Of a stretch of 64,000 bases of DNA, positions 45,972 to 56,107 are shown in pieces. Source of the DNA: Paenibacillus sp. N3.4 (GTDB lineage: Bacteria > Bacillota > Bacilli > Paenibacillales > NBRC-103111); contig NZ_VRTT01000026.1 of the NCBI RefSeq assembly GCF_008017805.1, positions 1 through 64,000 of the forward strand, in the 5' to 3' direction. The first letter of the stretch is position 1. Each line of letters begins with the position of its first letter. A program made the position numbers and the translations under genes. The notes under the pieces are model-generated. The model saw only the letters and a list, made by a program, of their open reading frames with translations, searched no databases and was not told the DNA's origin.

Positions 45972-47065
45972 GAATTCTACATGTTGTCGTGAATATGAAC
46001 CGAGGTGGAGCAGAAACACTCCTTATGAATCTATATCGGAATATGGATCGAACCAAGGTCCAATTCGACTTCCTAACCTGTAAAGCAGGAGCCTATGATG
46101 CTGAGATTATGGGGATGGGGGGAACCCTTCATCGGATTCCCTATGTTTCGGATATTGGTCATGCGAAATATATCCAAGCGTTAGATCAATTTTTTGCAGC
46201 CAATCCCAATTACAAGATCGTGCATGCCCATATGGATAAAATGAGTGGATTCGTACTGCGTTCCGCCAAAAAAGCGGGTGCTCCCATACGAATTGCGCAT
46301 AGTCATAATACGAGCAGTGAGGGCGGAGCCGCTGCCAGGCTCTATAAGTGGGTAGCCGGCACCTTCATAACGTCTTGTGCAACGCACTTTGTGGCTTGTT
46401 CCACGAAAGCAGCCGAATGGCTATTTCACAAAAAAGAGAAGAATGCGATGATCCTCAAAAATGGCATCGAGAGTGATAAATTTGCGTTCTCGCCAGAGGT
46501 TAGAGAGCAAGTTAGACGGGAATTGAAGCTCTCACAGGATTGTTACGTAGTCGGACATGTGGGGAGATTCGCTCATCAGAAAAATCATGATTTTCTGATT
46601 GATATATTTGCCCAATTGAATCGAGAAAGACCGGATACGGTGTTGGTCCTTGCAGGAGACGGACCACTGCGAGCGGTCATCGAGAAGAAAGTGAAAGCTT
46701 ATCTCTTGCAGGACAAGGTAAGATTCCTCGGGGTCCGCAGTGATATTACGCGATTGCTTCAAGCCTTTGATCTGTTCGTATTTCCTTCCTTGCATGAGGG
46801 ACTGCCTGTCACACTCATCGAGGCGCAAGGTGCGGGTCTGCCTTGTCTCATATCGGATGAAATCACCCAGGAAGTGGATATGGATATTCATTTGGTAGAG
46901 CGGCTGCCGCTGAATGACAAGCAGGTTTGGATTGACAGAATGAAGCAAATCATTGAAGGAAATTTAACACGTCAGATCCCGGCGTTATCGTTATCGAACA
47001 AGGGCTACGACATTAAGAATACAGCCGCTTGGACAGAGGGTTTTTATTTAGGCATATTGAGGTGA
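45956..47065 (+). CDS. glycosyltransferase family 4 (EpsF-like)
   Basis: 369 residues, start GTG inside the end of the previous gene. 'RILHVVVNMNRGGAETLLMN' and 'VFPSLHEGLPVTLIEAQGAG' are GT4 hallmarks; the N-terminal half strongly resembles EpsF-type enzymes. It is followed by a GT2 after 4 bases. Confidence 0.88.
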   Translation: MGDPIRILHVVVNMNRGGAETLLMNLYRNMDRTKVQFDFLTCKAGAYDAEIMGMGGTLHRIPYVSDIGHAKYIQALDQFFAANPNYKIVHAHMDKMSGFVLRSAKKAGAPIRIAHSHNTSSEGGAAARLYKWVAGTFITSCATHFVACSTKAAEWLFHKKEKNAMILKNGIESDKFAFSPEVREQVRRELKLSQDCYVVGHVGRFAHQKNHDFLIDIFAQLNRERPDTVLVLAGDGPLRAVIEKKVKAYLLQDKVRFLGVRSDITRLLQAFDLFVFPSLHEGLPVTLIEAQGAGLPCLISDEITQEVDMDIHLVERLPLNDKQVWIDRMKQIIEGNLTRQIPALSLSNKGYDIKNTAAWTEGFYLGILR

Positions 47066-47069
47066 TCGC

Positions 47070-47954
47070 ATGAAGAAGCTTACCGTGTTTACACCGACCT
47101 ATAACAGAGCCTATTGTCTGGTTCATTGTTATGAAAGTCTTAAACGGCAGACCTCCAAAGACTTCATCTGGTTAATTATTGATGATGGCTCAACGGACAA
47201 TACCGATGAGCTGGTGGCGGGCTGGATCGCAGAGAATGAGATGATGATCCGTTATCATTATCAGGATAATCAGGGGATGCATGGAGCCCATAATACCGCT
47301 TATCAGCTCATCGACACGGAATTAAATGTATGCATTGATTCCGATGATTATATGCCGGATAACGCAGTAGAACAAATAAATGCTTTTTGGGAAAGCCATG
47401 GAAGCGATCAGGTAAGTGGAATCATTGGACTCGATGCTTTCACAGATGGGCGAATCATTGGTTCAAGGCTGCCTGAAGAGCTTGAAAGCTCAACACTTTT
47501 TGAGTTATACAGCAAGCATCGTGTGACTGGTGATAAGAAGCTGGTGTATCGAACCGAGCTAACTCGGGACTATCCCTATCCCATTTTTGAGAATGAGAAG
47601 TATGTTGGCTTGGCCTATAAGTATTATAAGCTGGATCAATCGTATGAACTACTGCTGATGAATGAAGTGCTTTGCTGTGTGGAGTATTTACCCGATGGCT
47701 CCTCCATGAATATGTTGAAGCAGTATCGCAAGAACCCAAAGGGATTCGCCTTTTACAGGAAAGAGCTCATGAAGCTTCCCTTCGCAAGTTTATTCTTCAA
47801 ATTCAGGCAATCCATCCACTACGTCTCCAGCAGCATGACTTCTGGAAATCGAAGGTTTATGAAGGAAACACCGGCCAAAATGTTAACTTTTCTAGCTATT
47901 CCACTTGGGGTCATCCTCTATTGGTACATGATTAGAAAAACAAGAATCTCGTAG
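47070..47954 (+). CDS. glycosyltransferase family 2
   Basis: 294 residues. 'KLTVFTPTYNRAYCLVHCY', 'IIDDGSTDNTDELV' and the metal site 'CIDSDDYMPD' define GT2. It has no long membrane part, only a short C-terminal hydrophobic stretch. It sits between two polysaccharide genes with short spacers, so it should add one sugar of the EPS repeat. Confidence 0.88.
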   Translation: MKKLTVFTPTYNRAYCLVHCYESLKRQTSKDFIWLIIDDGSTDNTDELVAGWIAENEMMIRYHYQDNQGMHGAHNTAYQLIDTELNVCIDSDDYMPDNAVEQINAFWESHGSDQVSGIIGLDAFTDGRIIGSRLPEELESSTLFELYSKHRVTGDKKLVYRTELTRDYPYPIFENEKYVGLAYKYYKLDQSYELLLMNEVLCCVEYLPDGSSMNMLKQYRKNPKGFAFYRKELMKLPFASLFFKFRQSIHYVSSSMTSGNRRFMKETPAKMLTFLAIPLGVILYWYMIRKTRIS

Positions 47955-47975
47955 GTACTCGAAAGGAATGTCACA

Positions 47976-49049
47976 ATGGCTATCTTATGGGTTAATCTGG
48001 TTGTCGTCTATATTGCATCGTTCTTTTCAAGGTATTTGGCCAAACCTGTGACAACCGGCTCTGGACCCTTGTTGATAAAGCCTAATAAATGGATGGCCGC
48101 CATTGTCATGGCTACATTTGTCATCATAGCCGGGCTTCGTAATAACATAGGCGATACGTTCTTTTATATGTATGCTTACAAACTTAATGATTTCACATGG
48201 GAACAGGTTAGGGCAGAAAAGGATATTGGCTTTGGCATCCTGCAAATGGTCTTGAAATCATTCACGGGTGACCCTCAATTATTAATCTTCTTAACTGCGT
48301 TAGTGACCAATGTGCTTATTGTCTATGTGTTATACAAGTATTCAAAGTTATTTGAAGTGAGCATCTATGTCTATATCACATCAGGGCTTTACATTGTTTC
48401 GATGAACGGTGTTCGCCAGTTTCTGGCATCTGCCATTGTATTTGCGGCTACCAAGTATTTATTTGCGGGAAGTTGGCAAAAGTATTTCCTTGTAGTTGCC
48501 TTCGCTTCTACATTTCATGAGAGTGCCTTAATCCTCATTCCCATTTATTTCATTGTTCGAAGAAGGGCATGGGAGGCCTCGACATTCGTACTCCTTTTCG
48601 TGGCTGTCATTATAATCCTGGGATACAACGTGTTATCGGATGCCATATTCTCCGCTATTGCAGACACGCATTACAGTGAGTATAAAAACTTTCAAGAAGG
48701 CGGAGCTAATGTCATTCGAGTAGCCGTGGGTGCCGTCCCTCTCCTATTTGCTTATTTGGGAAGACATAAACTAAGAGAGCTATTTCCGCAAAGTGATTAC
48801 ATTGTCAATATGTCCTTATTGAATTTTGTGATCATGGCTGTCGCGACGCAAAATTGGATTTTCGCAAGGTTTTCGATCTACTTTGGCTTATATAATGTCC
48901 TCCTCATGTCATGGGTGATTAGTTTATTTGTCAAAAGAGAGCAGAAACTGATTTACTACGCGGTTCTTGGCTTTTATATGGTGTATTTCTACTACGAGAA
49001 TGTAGTGACCTTAAATATTATTTACAAAAGCGATTACTTGAGGTTTTGA
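47976..49049 (+). CDS. epsG: EpsG-family polysaccharide polymerase (Wzy-like)
   Basis: 357 residues, with about ten membrane helices. 'GLRNNIGDTFFYMYAYKL' near 50 and 'NGVRQFLASAIVFAATKYL' near 145 with 'ASTFHESALILIPIYF' are typical of the EpsG family. It should polymerise repeat units outside the membrane. Partner flippase: the Wzx at 31116; chain-length control: the Wzz at 13954. Confidence 0.88.
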   Translation: MAILWVNLVVVYIASFFSRYLAKPVTTGSGPLLIKPNKWMAAIVMATFVIIAGLRNNIGDTFFYMYAYKLNDFTWEQVRAEKDIGFGILQMVLKSFTGDPQLLIFLTALVTNVLIVYVLYKYSKLFEVSIYVYITSGLYIVSMNGVRQFLASAIVFAATKYLFAGSWQKYFLVVAFASTFHESALILIPIYFIVRRRAWEASTFVLLFVAVIIILGYNVLSDAIFSAIADTHYSEYKNFQEGGANVIRVAVGAVPLLFAYLGRHKLRELFPQSDYIVNMSLLNFVIMAVATQNWIFARFSIYFGLYNVLLMSWVISLFVKREQKLIYYAVLGFYMVYFYYENVVTLNIIYKSDYLRF

Positions 49050-49064
49050 AAAGGGGGTTAGAGG

Positions 49065-50108
49065 ATGGCTGTTCTTGTAACCGGTGGGGCTGGTTATATT
49101 GGAAGTCACACCTGTTTGGAATTATTAAATGCGGGTTATGAGATCGTGGTGGTAGACAATCTTGCAAATAGCAGCACGGAATCGCTAAAGCGGGTACAGG
49201 AGCTAACGGGCAAGGATTTCACGTTCTATCAGACGGACCTCTTGGACCAAGAAGCGATGGAAGTCGTGTTTAAGCAAAATAAGATAGACGCCGTTATTCA
49301 TTTGGCCGGGTTCAAGTCCGTAGGGGAATCCGTTCGGCTGCCACTTCGCTACTATCATAATAATATGACGGGCACGCTCGTGCTCTGCCAGCTTATGCAG
49401 GAGCATGCGGTTAAAAACATCGTATTCAGCTCTTCCGCTACGGTATACGGGATGTCGGACAGCGTACCGATTTCCGAAGATTTCCCGCTTAGCGCAACGA
49501 ACGCTTATGGGAGAACGAAGCTAATGATTGAAGAGATGATGAAGGATCTGTACGAATCGGATCCGGAGTGGAGCATCGCCCTACTGCGTTATTTTAACCC
49601 GATTGGTGCTCATAGTAGTGGAAAGCTAGGCGAGGATCCCAATGGGATACCGAATAATCTAATGCCTTATATCACACAAGTGGCAGCCGGTGGGTTAAAC
49701 GAACTGCACATTTATGGAAGCGACTATCCAACACGGGATGGCACTGGCGTAAGGGATTATATCCATGTTGTGGATTTGGCTCGAGGGCACTTGAAGGCAC
49801 TGGAGAAGGTCGTGTCTTCTAAGGGGATAGAAGCATATAACCTTGGGACTGGGCGTGGCTATAGCGTGATGGAGATGATTGCATCCTTCGAGAAAGTAAC
49901 CGGTCAACGTATCTCGTATCGGATTACGGATCGTAGACCAGGGGATATCGGCGTCTGTTATTCAGACCCATCCAAGGCGGAAAGGGAACTCGGCTGGGTT
50001 GCCCTAAAGGGAATTGAAGAGATGTGCCGGGATGCGTGGCATTGGCAATCGAATAATCCGCAAGGGTATCAGAAGGAGAAGCCTATTCTCTTTACGGGTA
50101 TTTCTTAA
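49065..50108 (+). CDS. galE: UDP-glucose 4-epimerase
   Basis: 347 residues. NAD-binding 'VTGGAGYIGSHTCLELL', catalytic 'SSSATVYG' and 'YGRTK' (Tyr-x3-Lys), and 'RDYIHVVDLARGH'. It interconverts UDP-glucose and UDP-galactose (or the N-acetyl forms) and so feeds EPS glycosyltransferases. GGGGGTTAGAGG precedes the ATG. Confidence 0.93.
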   Translation: MAVLVTGGAGYIGSHTCLELLNAGYEIVVVDNLANSSTESLKRVQELTGKDFTFYQTDLLDQEAMEVVFKQNKIDAVIHLAGFKSVGESVRLPLRYYHNNMTGTLVLCQLMQEHAVKNIVFSSSATVYGMSDSVPISEDFPLSATNAYGRTKLMIEEMMKDLYESDPEWSIALLRYFNPIGAHSSGKLGEDPNGIPNNLMPYITQVAAGGLNELHIYGSDYPTRDGTGVRDYIHVVDLARGHLKALEKVVSSKGIEAYNLGTGRGYSVMEMIASFEKVTGQRISYRITDRRPGDIGVCYSDPSKAERELGWVALKGIEEMCRDAWHWQSNNPQGYQKEKPILFTGIS

Positions 50109-50164
50109 TATCTAAGTGAGCCTGTATGCACCATACATAATTAATAGATAATGAGGTCTTATTC

Positions 50165-50326
50165 ATGGATATATCTGCACTGACAAACCAACAGATGAAA
50201 GAAATTGTCATTGACGTATACAGGATCGGCAAGGATTCGGAACATCTTGAGGCCAAAGAGCTAATTGAAGAAATTAAAAGACAGATTATTTTGGTCCTAA
50301 GGGAGGAAATGACTTGCCAATCCTAA
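50165..50326 (+). CDS. 53-residue protein of unknown function in the eps operon
   Basis: Start 'MDISALTNQQMKEIVIDVYR', helical and charged, with no signal peptide. Its stop lies inside the next gene, which starts 13 bases before it in another frame, so the two are probably translationally coupled. The ribosome site is only modest (ATAATGAGG). The helical pattern suggests a small protein-protein interaction module. I do not recognise it. Confidence 0.55.
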   Translation: MDISALTNQQMKEIVIDVYRIGKDSEHLEAKELIEEIKRQIILVLREEMTCQS

Positions 50327-51279
50327 AAAGCAAGTCTTTGCAGAAATTCTCGAATTTGCTCTCTCTCATGCAGAAAGGAATGGTTGCCCAGATTTGGTCC
50401 ATTAAGGTTTTTCAATCCGAACATATGATTTCGAACTCCTGCATGGAAACCAATTTGGATACGCCCTCTCTGCAAGCCTCGGATGTCAGTGATGTGCATG
50501 CCGAATTTGTAGCGGATCCTTTTATTATCAAATATAAGTTGAAGTTCTACTTATTTTTTGAAGTCTTTAACAAAGGATCAGGACGGGGTGAAATTGGGTT
50601 GGCCATCAGTGATGACGGAGCTAAGTGGGAATACCAGCAGGTTGTGCTGCGTGAAGGCTTTCATTTGTCTTACCCACAGGTGTTTGTCATCGAGGATGAC
50701 GTCTATATGCTGCCTGAGACCGCAGGAGCTGGGCGTGTATTGTTATACAAGGCCAAACAATTTCCGTTCCAATGGGAAGTCGTTTCCGAGTTATTCGAAG
50801 GAAACTTCTTGGATCCTTCCATTGTGAAGTATGAAGACAAATGGTGGATCTTTGCCGGTTCGGAAGGAGGCAATCTTCATTTATTCCACGCAGGCGATTT
50901 GTTGGGTCCATGGATGGAGCATCCTCAAAGCCCAATCATTACGAATGATAAGAGGATTACAAGACCAGGGGGACGACTCGTTGCAATGGGAAGTCATCTG
51001 TATCGCTATACACAAGATGGTTCTCAATACTATGGAAATTCTGTGCGCGTATTCAAAATAAATACACTGTCCGAATTCGAGTATGCGGATGAGGAAGTGT
51101 CACTCGTATTACGAGGCACGAATAAAGAAAGAGACTGGCGGAAAGACGGCATGCATCATATTGACCAACTCATGATTAGCGATAATGAATGGCTGGTAGC
51201 CGTAGACGGCCAGAGGACGAAGAGATGGAACTATTTTGCATGGAAGCTCGATCGTATTAAATCAAAGATGTTTAGTTAA
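50314..51279 (+). CDS. GIPC-transferase N-terminal-like beta-propeller protein
   Basis: 321 residues, start TTG with GGGAGGAAATGAC upstream. Repeats with '[20 protein letters not shown]', '[18 protein letters not shown]' and '[18 protein letters not shown]' form a five-bladed beta-propeller like GH43-type folds and the glucosamine inositolphosphorylceramide transferase N-terminal family. It has no signal peptide, so it acts in the cytosol. Such genes occur in sugar polymer loci, but the reaction is unproven. Confidence 0.75.
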   Translation: MPILKSKSLQKFSNLLSLMQKGMVAQIWSIKVFQSEHMISNSCMETNLDTPSLQASDVSDVHAEFVADPFIIKYKLKFYLFFEVFNKGSGRGEIGLAISDDGAKWEYQQVVLREGFHLSYPQVFVIEDDVYMLPETAGAGRVLLYKAKQFPFQWEVVSELFEGNFLDPSIVKYEDKWWIFAGSEGGNLHLFHAGDLLGPWMEHPQSPIITNDKRITRPGGRLVAMGSHLYRYTQDGSQYYGNSVRVFKINTLSEFEYADEEVSLVLRGTNKERDWRKDGMHHIDQLMISDNEWLVAVDGQRTKRWNYFAWKLDRIKSKMFS

Positions 51280-51301
51280 GATCAGTAGGAGAAGAGAGCA
51301 T

Positions 51302-51898
51302 ATGAAGCGATTATTTGATTTGTTGATAGCGATTCCTTGCTTCGTCTTATTTCTCCCGATTATCGGGATAGTCGCTATTCTGGTTAGGCTTAAATTGGGA
51401 TCACCTGTTATTTTCAAACAACAGAGACCTGGGTTACATGGGAAGCCTATTCAACTGTATAAGTTCCGAAGCATGACGGATGAACGAGACCACGAAGGAA
51501 AATTGCTGCCTGATTCAGTAAGACTAACCTCATTCGGCAGGTTGCTCAGGAAGTTTAGTCTAGATGAGCTCCTGCAGCTGGTTAATGTTATTCAAGGGGA
51601 TTTGAGCTTGGTAGGGCCAAGACCACTGTTGATGGATTACTTACCTCTTTACTCGAAAGAGCAGGCCAAACGTCATCTTGTCAGGCCAGGCATTACCGGA
51701 TGGGCTCAAGTCAACGGCAGGAACGAAATCTCCTGGGAAGACAAATTTAAGCTGGATGTCTGGTATGTGGAAAATCAAAACTTTCTTCTTGATTTGAGAA
51801 TCCTCGCCTTAACGGTTGTTAAGGTTTTGAGGTCTGATGGGATCAGTCACGGGAATCATGTGACGATGGAGAAATTTTCGGGTTCGAACCTCTCATGA
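51302..51898 (+). CDS. epsL: initiating sugar-phosphate transferase (EpsL-like)
   Basis: 198 residues, start ATG 51302. One N-terminal hydrophobic segment is followed by '[16 protein letters not shown]', 'YKFRSMTD' and '[10 protein letters not shown]', and near the end '[21 protein letters not shown]'. This is the small bacterial PGT family that transfers a sugar-1-phosphate to undecaprenyl phosphate. Together with EpsC, EpsN and EpsM it probably loads di-N-acetylbacillosamine as the first sugar. Confidence 0.9.
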   Translation: MKRLFDLLIAIPCFVLFLPIIGIVAILVRLKLGSPVIFKQQRPGLHGKPIQLYKFRSMTDERDHEGKLLPDSVRLTSFGRLLRKFSLDELLQLVNVIQGDLSLVGPRPLLMDYLPLYSKEQAKRHLVRPGITGWAQVNGRNEISWEDKFKLDVWYVENQNFLLDLRILALTVVKVLRSDGISHGNHVTMEKFSGSNLS

Positions 51899-51913
51899 AG
51901 GTTGTGATACAAA

Positions 51914-52549
51914 ATGGATCTCGTCCTCATAGGTGAAGGCGGACATAGCAAAGTAATCAAGGATTTAATTGGATCGAAGCATGCGTATAACCTCAGGGCT
52001 ATCCTGGATGACAAGTACGAACAATTAAAGCTAGTCGGCGACATCTACATAGGACCTATTTCCTCTGTACACGACTTAGTTGAACAGATGCGGAGTTCTC
52101 CTAAATTTGTGATCGGAATCGGCAATAATAGAACTCGCAAGTCGATTGCAGAGAGGCTGGGTTTAACGAGAGAGAGCTATACTTCACTCATTCATGATTC
52201 TGCCATTGTGAGTGGAAGTGCGTTTATAGGGGTTGGGTCCGTAATTATGGCTCATACCATTGTCAATGCCGGTGCTGTCATTGGGGATCACGCCATCATT
52301 AATTCTGGTGCAATTGTTGAGCACGATGCCTATGTTGGCGATTATGTCCACATCGCCCCGAAATCTCTGCTGACAGGCTCTGTTGTTGCCGGGGAAGGGG
52401 CTATGATCGGTGCAGGGGCAACGGTTATTCCAGGGAAGAAGATAGGGGAATGGGTCACTGTGGGAGCCGGGGCAACAGTCATTCATGATCTCCCCTCCTA
52501 TTGTACGGCTGTAGGCATTCCTGCTCGAATGATTGCTAGATCGTCTTAG
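51914..52549 (+). CDS. epsM: NeuD/PglD-type sugar acetyltransferase (EpsM-like)
   Basis: 211 residues. An N-terminal Rossmann-like part 'LVLIGEGGHSKVIKDLI' binds the nucleotide sugar; the C-terminal hexapeptide helix 'GAVIGDHAIINSGAIVEHDAYVGD' holds the likely catalytic His and binds acetyl-CoA. In the PglD/EpsM group it N-acetylates the 4-amino sugar to give UDP-di-N-acetylbacillosamine. Its neighbour EpsN makes the substrate. Confidence 0.88.
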   Translation: MDLVLIGEGGHSKVIKDLIGSKHAYNLRAILDDKYEQLKLVGDIYIGPISSVHDLVEQMRSSPKFVIGIGNNRTRKSIAERLGLTRESYTSLIHDSAIVSGSAFIGVGSVIMAHTIVNAGAVIGDHAIINSGAIVEHDAYVGDYVHIAPKSLLTGSVVAGEGAMIGAGATVIPGKKIGEWVTVGAGATVIHDLPSYCTAVGIPARMIARSS

Positions 52550-52614
52550 GAAATTCGGAGAAAAATAGCTATTGATGCATATATCATCTATTCGGAAGGC
52601 TGTGAATTAATATC

Positions 52615-53781
52615 ATGTCGCTACAAAACAAGAAAATATTTCTTTCCCCTCCACACATGAGCGGGAATGAAATGACGTATATCCAGGACGCTTTTGATAC
52701 AAATTGGATCGCTCCGCTTGGTCCGCATGTGGATGCCTTTGAGAAAGAGCTTGCTGCTTATGTAGGCGTTAAGGATGCCGCGGCTGTCAGCTCAGGGACA
52801 GCTGCCATTCATCTTGCTTTGCAACTGCTGGAGGTTAAAGAAGGCGATACGGTTTTCTGCTCAAGTCTTACGTTTGTGGCCAGTGCGAATCCGATTGTCT
52901 ATTGCGGGGCCAAGCCGATCTTTATTGATTCTGAGCCGGAGACATGGAATATGTCGCCTCAGGCACTGGAACGCGCACTGCATGACGCAGTACAAGAGGG
53001 GCAATTGCCTAAAGCCGTTATTGTCGTCAATCTCTATGGACAAAGTGCCAAAATGGATGAAATTATTCGGTTATGTGATGACTTTGATATTCCCGTTATC
53101 GAGGATGCGGCTGAATCGTTAGGTTCCACCTATCGGGGTGAAGCAAGCGGGTCTTATGGCAAATTTGGTGTTTATTCCTTTAACGGGAACAAGATCATAT
53201 CCACCTCGGGCGGGGGCATGCTGGTTTCCAATGATGTGGAGCAGTTAAAAAGAGCACGGTTTTTAGCTACACAAGCAAGAGATCAGGCGGCACATTATCA
53301 GCATAGTCAATTGGGCTTTAATTACCGTTTGAGTAATGTTCTGGCAGGGATTGGAAGAGCCCAATTAGAGGTATTGGATGATCGCGTTCAAGCCAGAAGA
53401 ATGATTTTTAATAGGTATCAAGAAGCTTTGTCCTCTTTACCGGGCGTTCACTTCATGCCAGAACTGGCAAGCTCACGTTCCAATCGTTGGCTCACCGTCT
53501 TAACCATAGACGAGCAAGAAGCGGGGATTAGCGTTCAGGAAGTGCTTGCAGCATTGACGGAACAAAACATCGAAGCTCGTCCCGTATGGAAGCCGCTTCA
53601 TCTGCAGCCGCTTTTTGAAGGAGCTAAATTTTATCCGCATCGTGAAAAGGAGATTGTATCGGAACGATTATTTCATACAGGTCTATGTTTGCCTTCCGGA
53701 TCTCAAATGACAGAAGATGACCAGTATAGAGTTATCTCGTGTATGAAGAAGTCTATCCTTCAAACCATTCATTCAAGTTAA
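52615..53781 (+). CDS. epsN: DegT/DnrJ/EryC1 aminotransferase (EpsN-like)
   Basis: 388 residues. '[17 protein letters not shown]', '[16 protein letters not shown]', '[15 protein letters not shown]' (PLP-ring Asp) and the Schiff-base Lys in '[10 protein letters not shown]'. It transfers an amino group to the 4-keto sugar from EpsC. Standard length. Confidence 0.9.
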   Translation: MSLQNKKIFLSPPHMSGNEMTYIQDAFDTNWIAPLGPHVDAFEKELAAYVGVKDAAAVSSGTAAIHLALQLLEVKEGDTVFCSSLTFVASANPIVYCGAKPIFIDSEPETWNMSPQALERALHDAVQEGQLPKAVIVVNLYGQSAKMDEIIRLCDDFDIPVIEDAAESLGSTYRGEASGSYGKFGVYSFNGNKIISTSGGGMLVSNDVEQLKRARFLATQARDQAAHYQHSQLGFNYRLSNVLAGIGRAQLEVLDDRVQARRMIFNRYQEALSSLPGVHFMPELASSRSNRWLTVLTIDEQEAGISVQEVLAALTEQNIEARPVWKPLHLQPLFEGAKFYPHREKEIVSERLFHTGLCLPSGSQMTEDDQYRVISCMKKSILQTIHSS

Positions 53782-53807
53782 CTATTAAACGGGAGGTCAT
53801 CGTAACC

Positions 53808-55610
53808 ATGTGCGGAATTGTTGGATATATCGGTAATCAAGATGCGAAGGAGATTTTAGTCAAAGGACTTGAAAAACTGGAATACAGAGGTTATGATTCC
53901 TCCGGAGTAGCCCTGTTAAATGACAGTGGACTGCATGTCTACAAAGAACAGGGCCGCATTGCGGCCCTTCGTGAGGTCATCGACGAGCAGGAGCAGGCGA
54001 AGGTAGGAATCGGCCACACCCGATGGGCCACACATGGGAAGCCTAGTCGTAGAAATGCCCATCCTCATTTAAGCAACAGCGGACGGTTTACGATCGTTCA
54101 TAACGGAGTCATTGAGAACTATGAAGAACTTAAAGCGCGCTATTTGCTGGATATTCCCTTCGCCAGTGATACGGACACAGAGGTTATCGTACAATTGATG
54201 GATAAATGGGTGGAGAGCGGAGTAGCGGTTGAGAATGCTTTCCGGCAGTTGTTCCTGGAGATTAAGGGATCCTATGCGGTTGCCTTATTAGACAATCAAG
54301 ACTTGGAAACGATTTATGTAGGTAAAAATAAGAGCCCATTACTTATCGGACTCGGTCAAGATTTCCACGTTATTGCTAGTGATGCTCTGGCCATGCTGCA
54401 AGTAACGAATCAATTTGTTGAATTGATGGATGAAGAGATCGTCATTCTCCGCCAAACCTCCAAACGGATTACAAACCTGAGCGGAGAAATCGTTCAGCGT
54501 AGACCCTTTTACGTCAAGCTGGATGCCAGCGATATCGAAAAGGGGCCCTACCCGCACTATATGCTGAAAGAAATTGACGAACAGCCGGTTGTCATCCGTA
54601 AGGTCATCTCCAAATACCAAGACATCACTGGCGATTTGGTTATCGATAGCCATATTCGGGCGCATATCCAGAAGGCCGATCGAATCTACATCATTGCTTG
54701 TGGTACAAGTTATCATGCGGGATTAGTAGGTAAGCAGCTGATGGAGAAGATTGCAGATATACCGGTTGAAACACATATTGCCAGTGAATTTTTATATAAC
54801 AGACCTCTCTTGTCAGTGAATCCACTCTTTATCTTTATTTCCCAAAGTGGAGAAACAGCGGATAGTCGAGGTGTGCTAGTCGCTATGAAACAATTGGGCC
54901 ATATCACCTTGACGATAACCAACGTTCCAGGGTCAACGCTATCTCGCGAAGCCACGTACACCTTATTGACGCATGCCGGACCAGAAATTGCGGTAGCATC
55001 AACTAAGGCCTATACAGCACAAATCGCTGTCTTAGCCATATTGGCATTCGATAGCGCGCGTGCCAAGGGAATCAAGGTAGATGTGAATCCTGTGCATGAA
55101 TTAAGTATTGCCGCGAATGCCATGGAAATTATGATTAATCATAAAGAAGTGATGGAAGAGGTCGTTTGGCAATATGTAAACACTTCACGTAACTGCTTTT
55201 TTATCGGTCGGGGTGTGGACTACTATGCTTGTTTGGAAGGCGCGCTCAAGCTGAAGGAGATTTCCTATATCCAAGCCGAAGGATTTCCGGGCGGAGAGCT
55301 GAAGCATGGGACGATTGCCTTAATTGAGGAAGGTACTCCGGTTATTGCACTCGTCACACAAGCTCACGTTAGAGCCAATATTCGCAGTAATGTTCAGGAG
55401 GTCAAAGCACGCGGCGCACATGTCTGTATGATTAGCATTGAAGGGATCGAGGAGAAAGAAGATCACATTATTCTCCCTGCAGTCCATGAATGGCTAACAC
55501 CGCTTGTTTCCGTCGTTCCTTTACAACTAATCGCTTATTATGCTGCATTATATCGGGGCTGCGATGTAGATAAACCAAGAAATCTTGCCAAGAGTGTTAC
55601 TGTGGAGTGA
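53808..55610 (+). CDS. glmS: glutamine-fructose-6-phosphate aminotransferase
   Basis: 600 residues, start ATG 53808 so that Cys2 of '[11 protein letters not shown]' becomes the N-terminal nucleophile. The glutaminase domain (1-220) and two SIS domains ('[19 protein letters not shown]', 'STKAYTAQ') are complete, ending 'NLAKSVTVE'. It makes glucosamine-6-phosphate, the source of UDP-GlcNAc. No glmS ribozyme is visible before it. Being the last eps gene, it probably supplies extra amino sugar for EPS in addition to a housekeeping glmS elsewhere. Confidence 0.93.
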   Translation: MCGIVGYIGNQDAKEILVKGLEKLEYRGYDSSGVALLNDSGLHVYKEQGRIAALREVIDEQEQAKVGIGHTRWATHGKPSRRNAHPHLSNSGRFTIVHNGVIENYEELKARYLLDIPFASDTDTEVIVQLMDKWVESGVAVENAFRQLFLEIKGSYAVALLDNQDLETIYVGKNKSPLLIGLGQDFHVIASDALAMLQVTNQFVELMDEEIVILRQTSKRITNLSGEIVQRRPFYVKLDASDIEKGPYPHYMLKEIDEQPVVIRKVISKYQDITGDLVIDSHIRAHIQKADRIYIIACGTSYHAGLVGKQLMEKIADIPVETHIASEFLYNRPLLSVNPLFIFISQSGETADSRGVLVAMKQLGHITLTITNVPGSTLSREATYTLLTHAGPEIAVASTKAYTAQIAVLAILAFDSARAKGIKVDVNPVHELSIAANAMEIMINHKEVMEEVVWQYVNTSRNCFFIGRGVDYYACLEGALKLKEISYIQAEGFPGGELKHGTIALIEEGTPVIALVTQAHVRANIRSNVQEVKARGAHVCMISIEGIEEKEDHIILPAVHEWLTPLVSVVPLQLIAYYAALYRGCDVDKPRNLAKSVTVE

Positions 55611-55618
55611 TGGAGACC

Positions 55619-55969
55619 ATGATTGGACAAAACATTTCAAGTATTCGTAAACAAAGGGGATATACGTTATCAGAGCTTTCTGAGCGGACCGGTATCTCCA
55701 AATCCTATTTAAGCAACATTGAAAGAAATCTTAAACAGAACCCTTCTATCCATGTCATGGAAAGAATTGCCCTGGTTCTGAAGGTAGATTTGAAAACGCT
55801 GTTAAAAATAGCGGTAGATGTTGAGACGAACCCTCAACTGGATCAAGAATGGATTGATTTTGTTTTTTATTTGAAACAATCCGGCATAGCCAAAGAACGG
55901 ATTCATGAATTTAAAAAATTTATTGATTTTATGAAATGGCAAGATGATAAAACATCGAATAAACAATAA
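55619..55969 (+). CDS. SinR/SlrR-like regulator, first copy
   Basis: 116 residues, start ATG 55619 (two upstream starts, GTG 55607 and ATG 55610, are possible). An XRE helix-turn-helix 'ISSIRKQRGYTLSELSERTG...SKSYLSNIER' is at 5-60. The C-terminal 'LDQEWIDFVFYLKQSGIAKERIHEF' is the SinR/SinI dimerisation helix hook. It starts just after glmS stops and is probably co-transcribed with eps, which would make a feedback loop. It pairs with the second copy at 56108 as SlrR and SinR do in B. subtilis. Confidence 0.88.
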   Translation: MIGQNISSIRKQRGYTLSELSERTGISKSYLSNIERNLKQNPSIHVMERIALVLKVDLKTLLKIAVDVETNPQLDQEWIDFVFYLKQSGIAKERIHEFKKFIDFMKWQDDKTSNKQ

Positions 55970-55975
55970 TTCATT

Positions 55976-56017
55976 AACGGCGTTTACCCAAAAACATTTT
56001 TTTGGTGAATTGCCGTT
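55976..56017 (+). terminator. hairpin after the first SinR-like gene
   Basis: AACGGC (55976-55981) and GCCGTT (56012-56017) enclose partly paired A and T runs. The T run lies inside the stem, so it is not a typical terminator; it may still end transcription or be an attenuator. Confidence 0.4.
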
Positions 56018-56063
56018 CTTAATAACAAACATATTTGTTCGTTGTAAGAAATTCTGCTATACT
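56015..56063 (+). promoter_or_regulatory. promoter of the second SinR-like gene
   Basis: TTGTTC (56035-56040) and TATACT (56058-56063) are 17 bases apart. GTTCTTAATAACAAAC (56015-56030) and GTTCGTTGTAAGAAAT (56038-56053) resemble the SinR-type palindrome imperfectly, so autoregulation is possible. Confidence 0.55.
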
Positions 56064-56107
56064 AACAACAAGAGCAATTATAACTTCACGAAGAGGGAAG
56101 ATCTGAA

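Noticed and set aside
53700..53807. glmS ribozyme upstream of glmS
   Set aside because: The previous gene ends only 26 bases before the start and no ribozyme core is recognisable.
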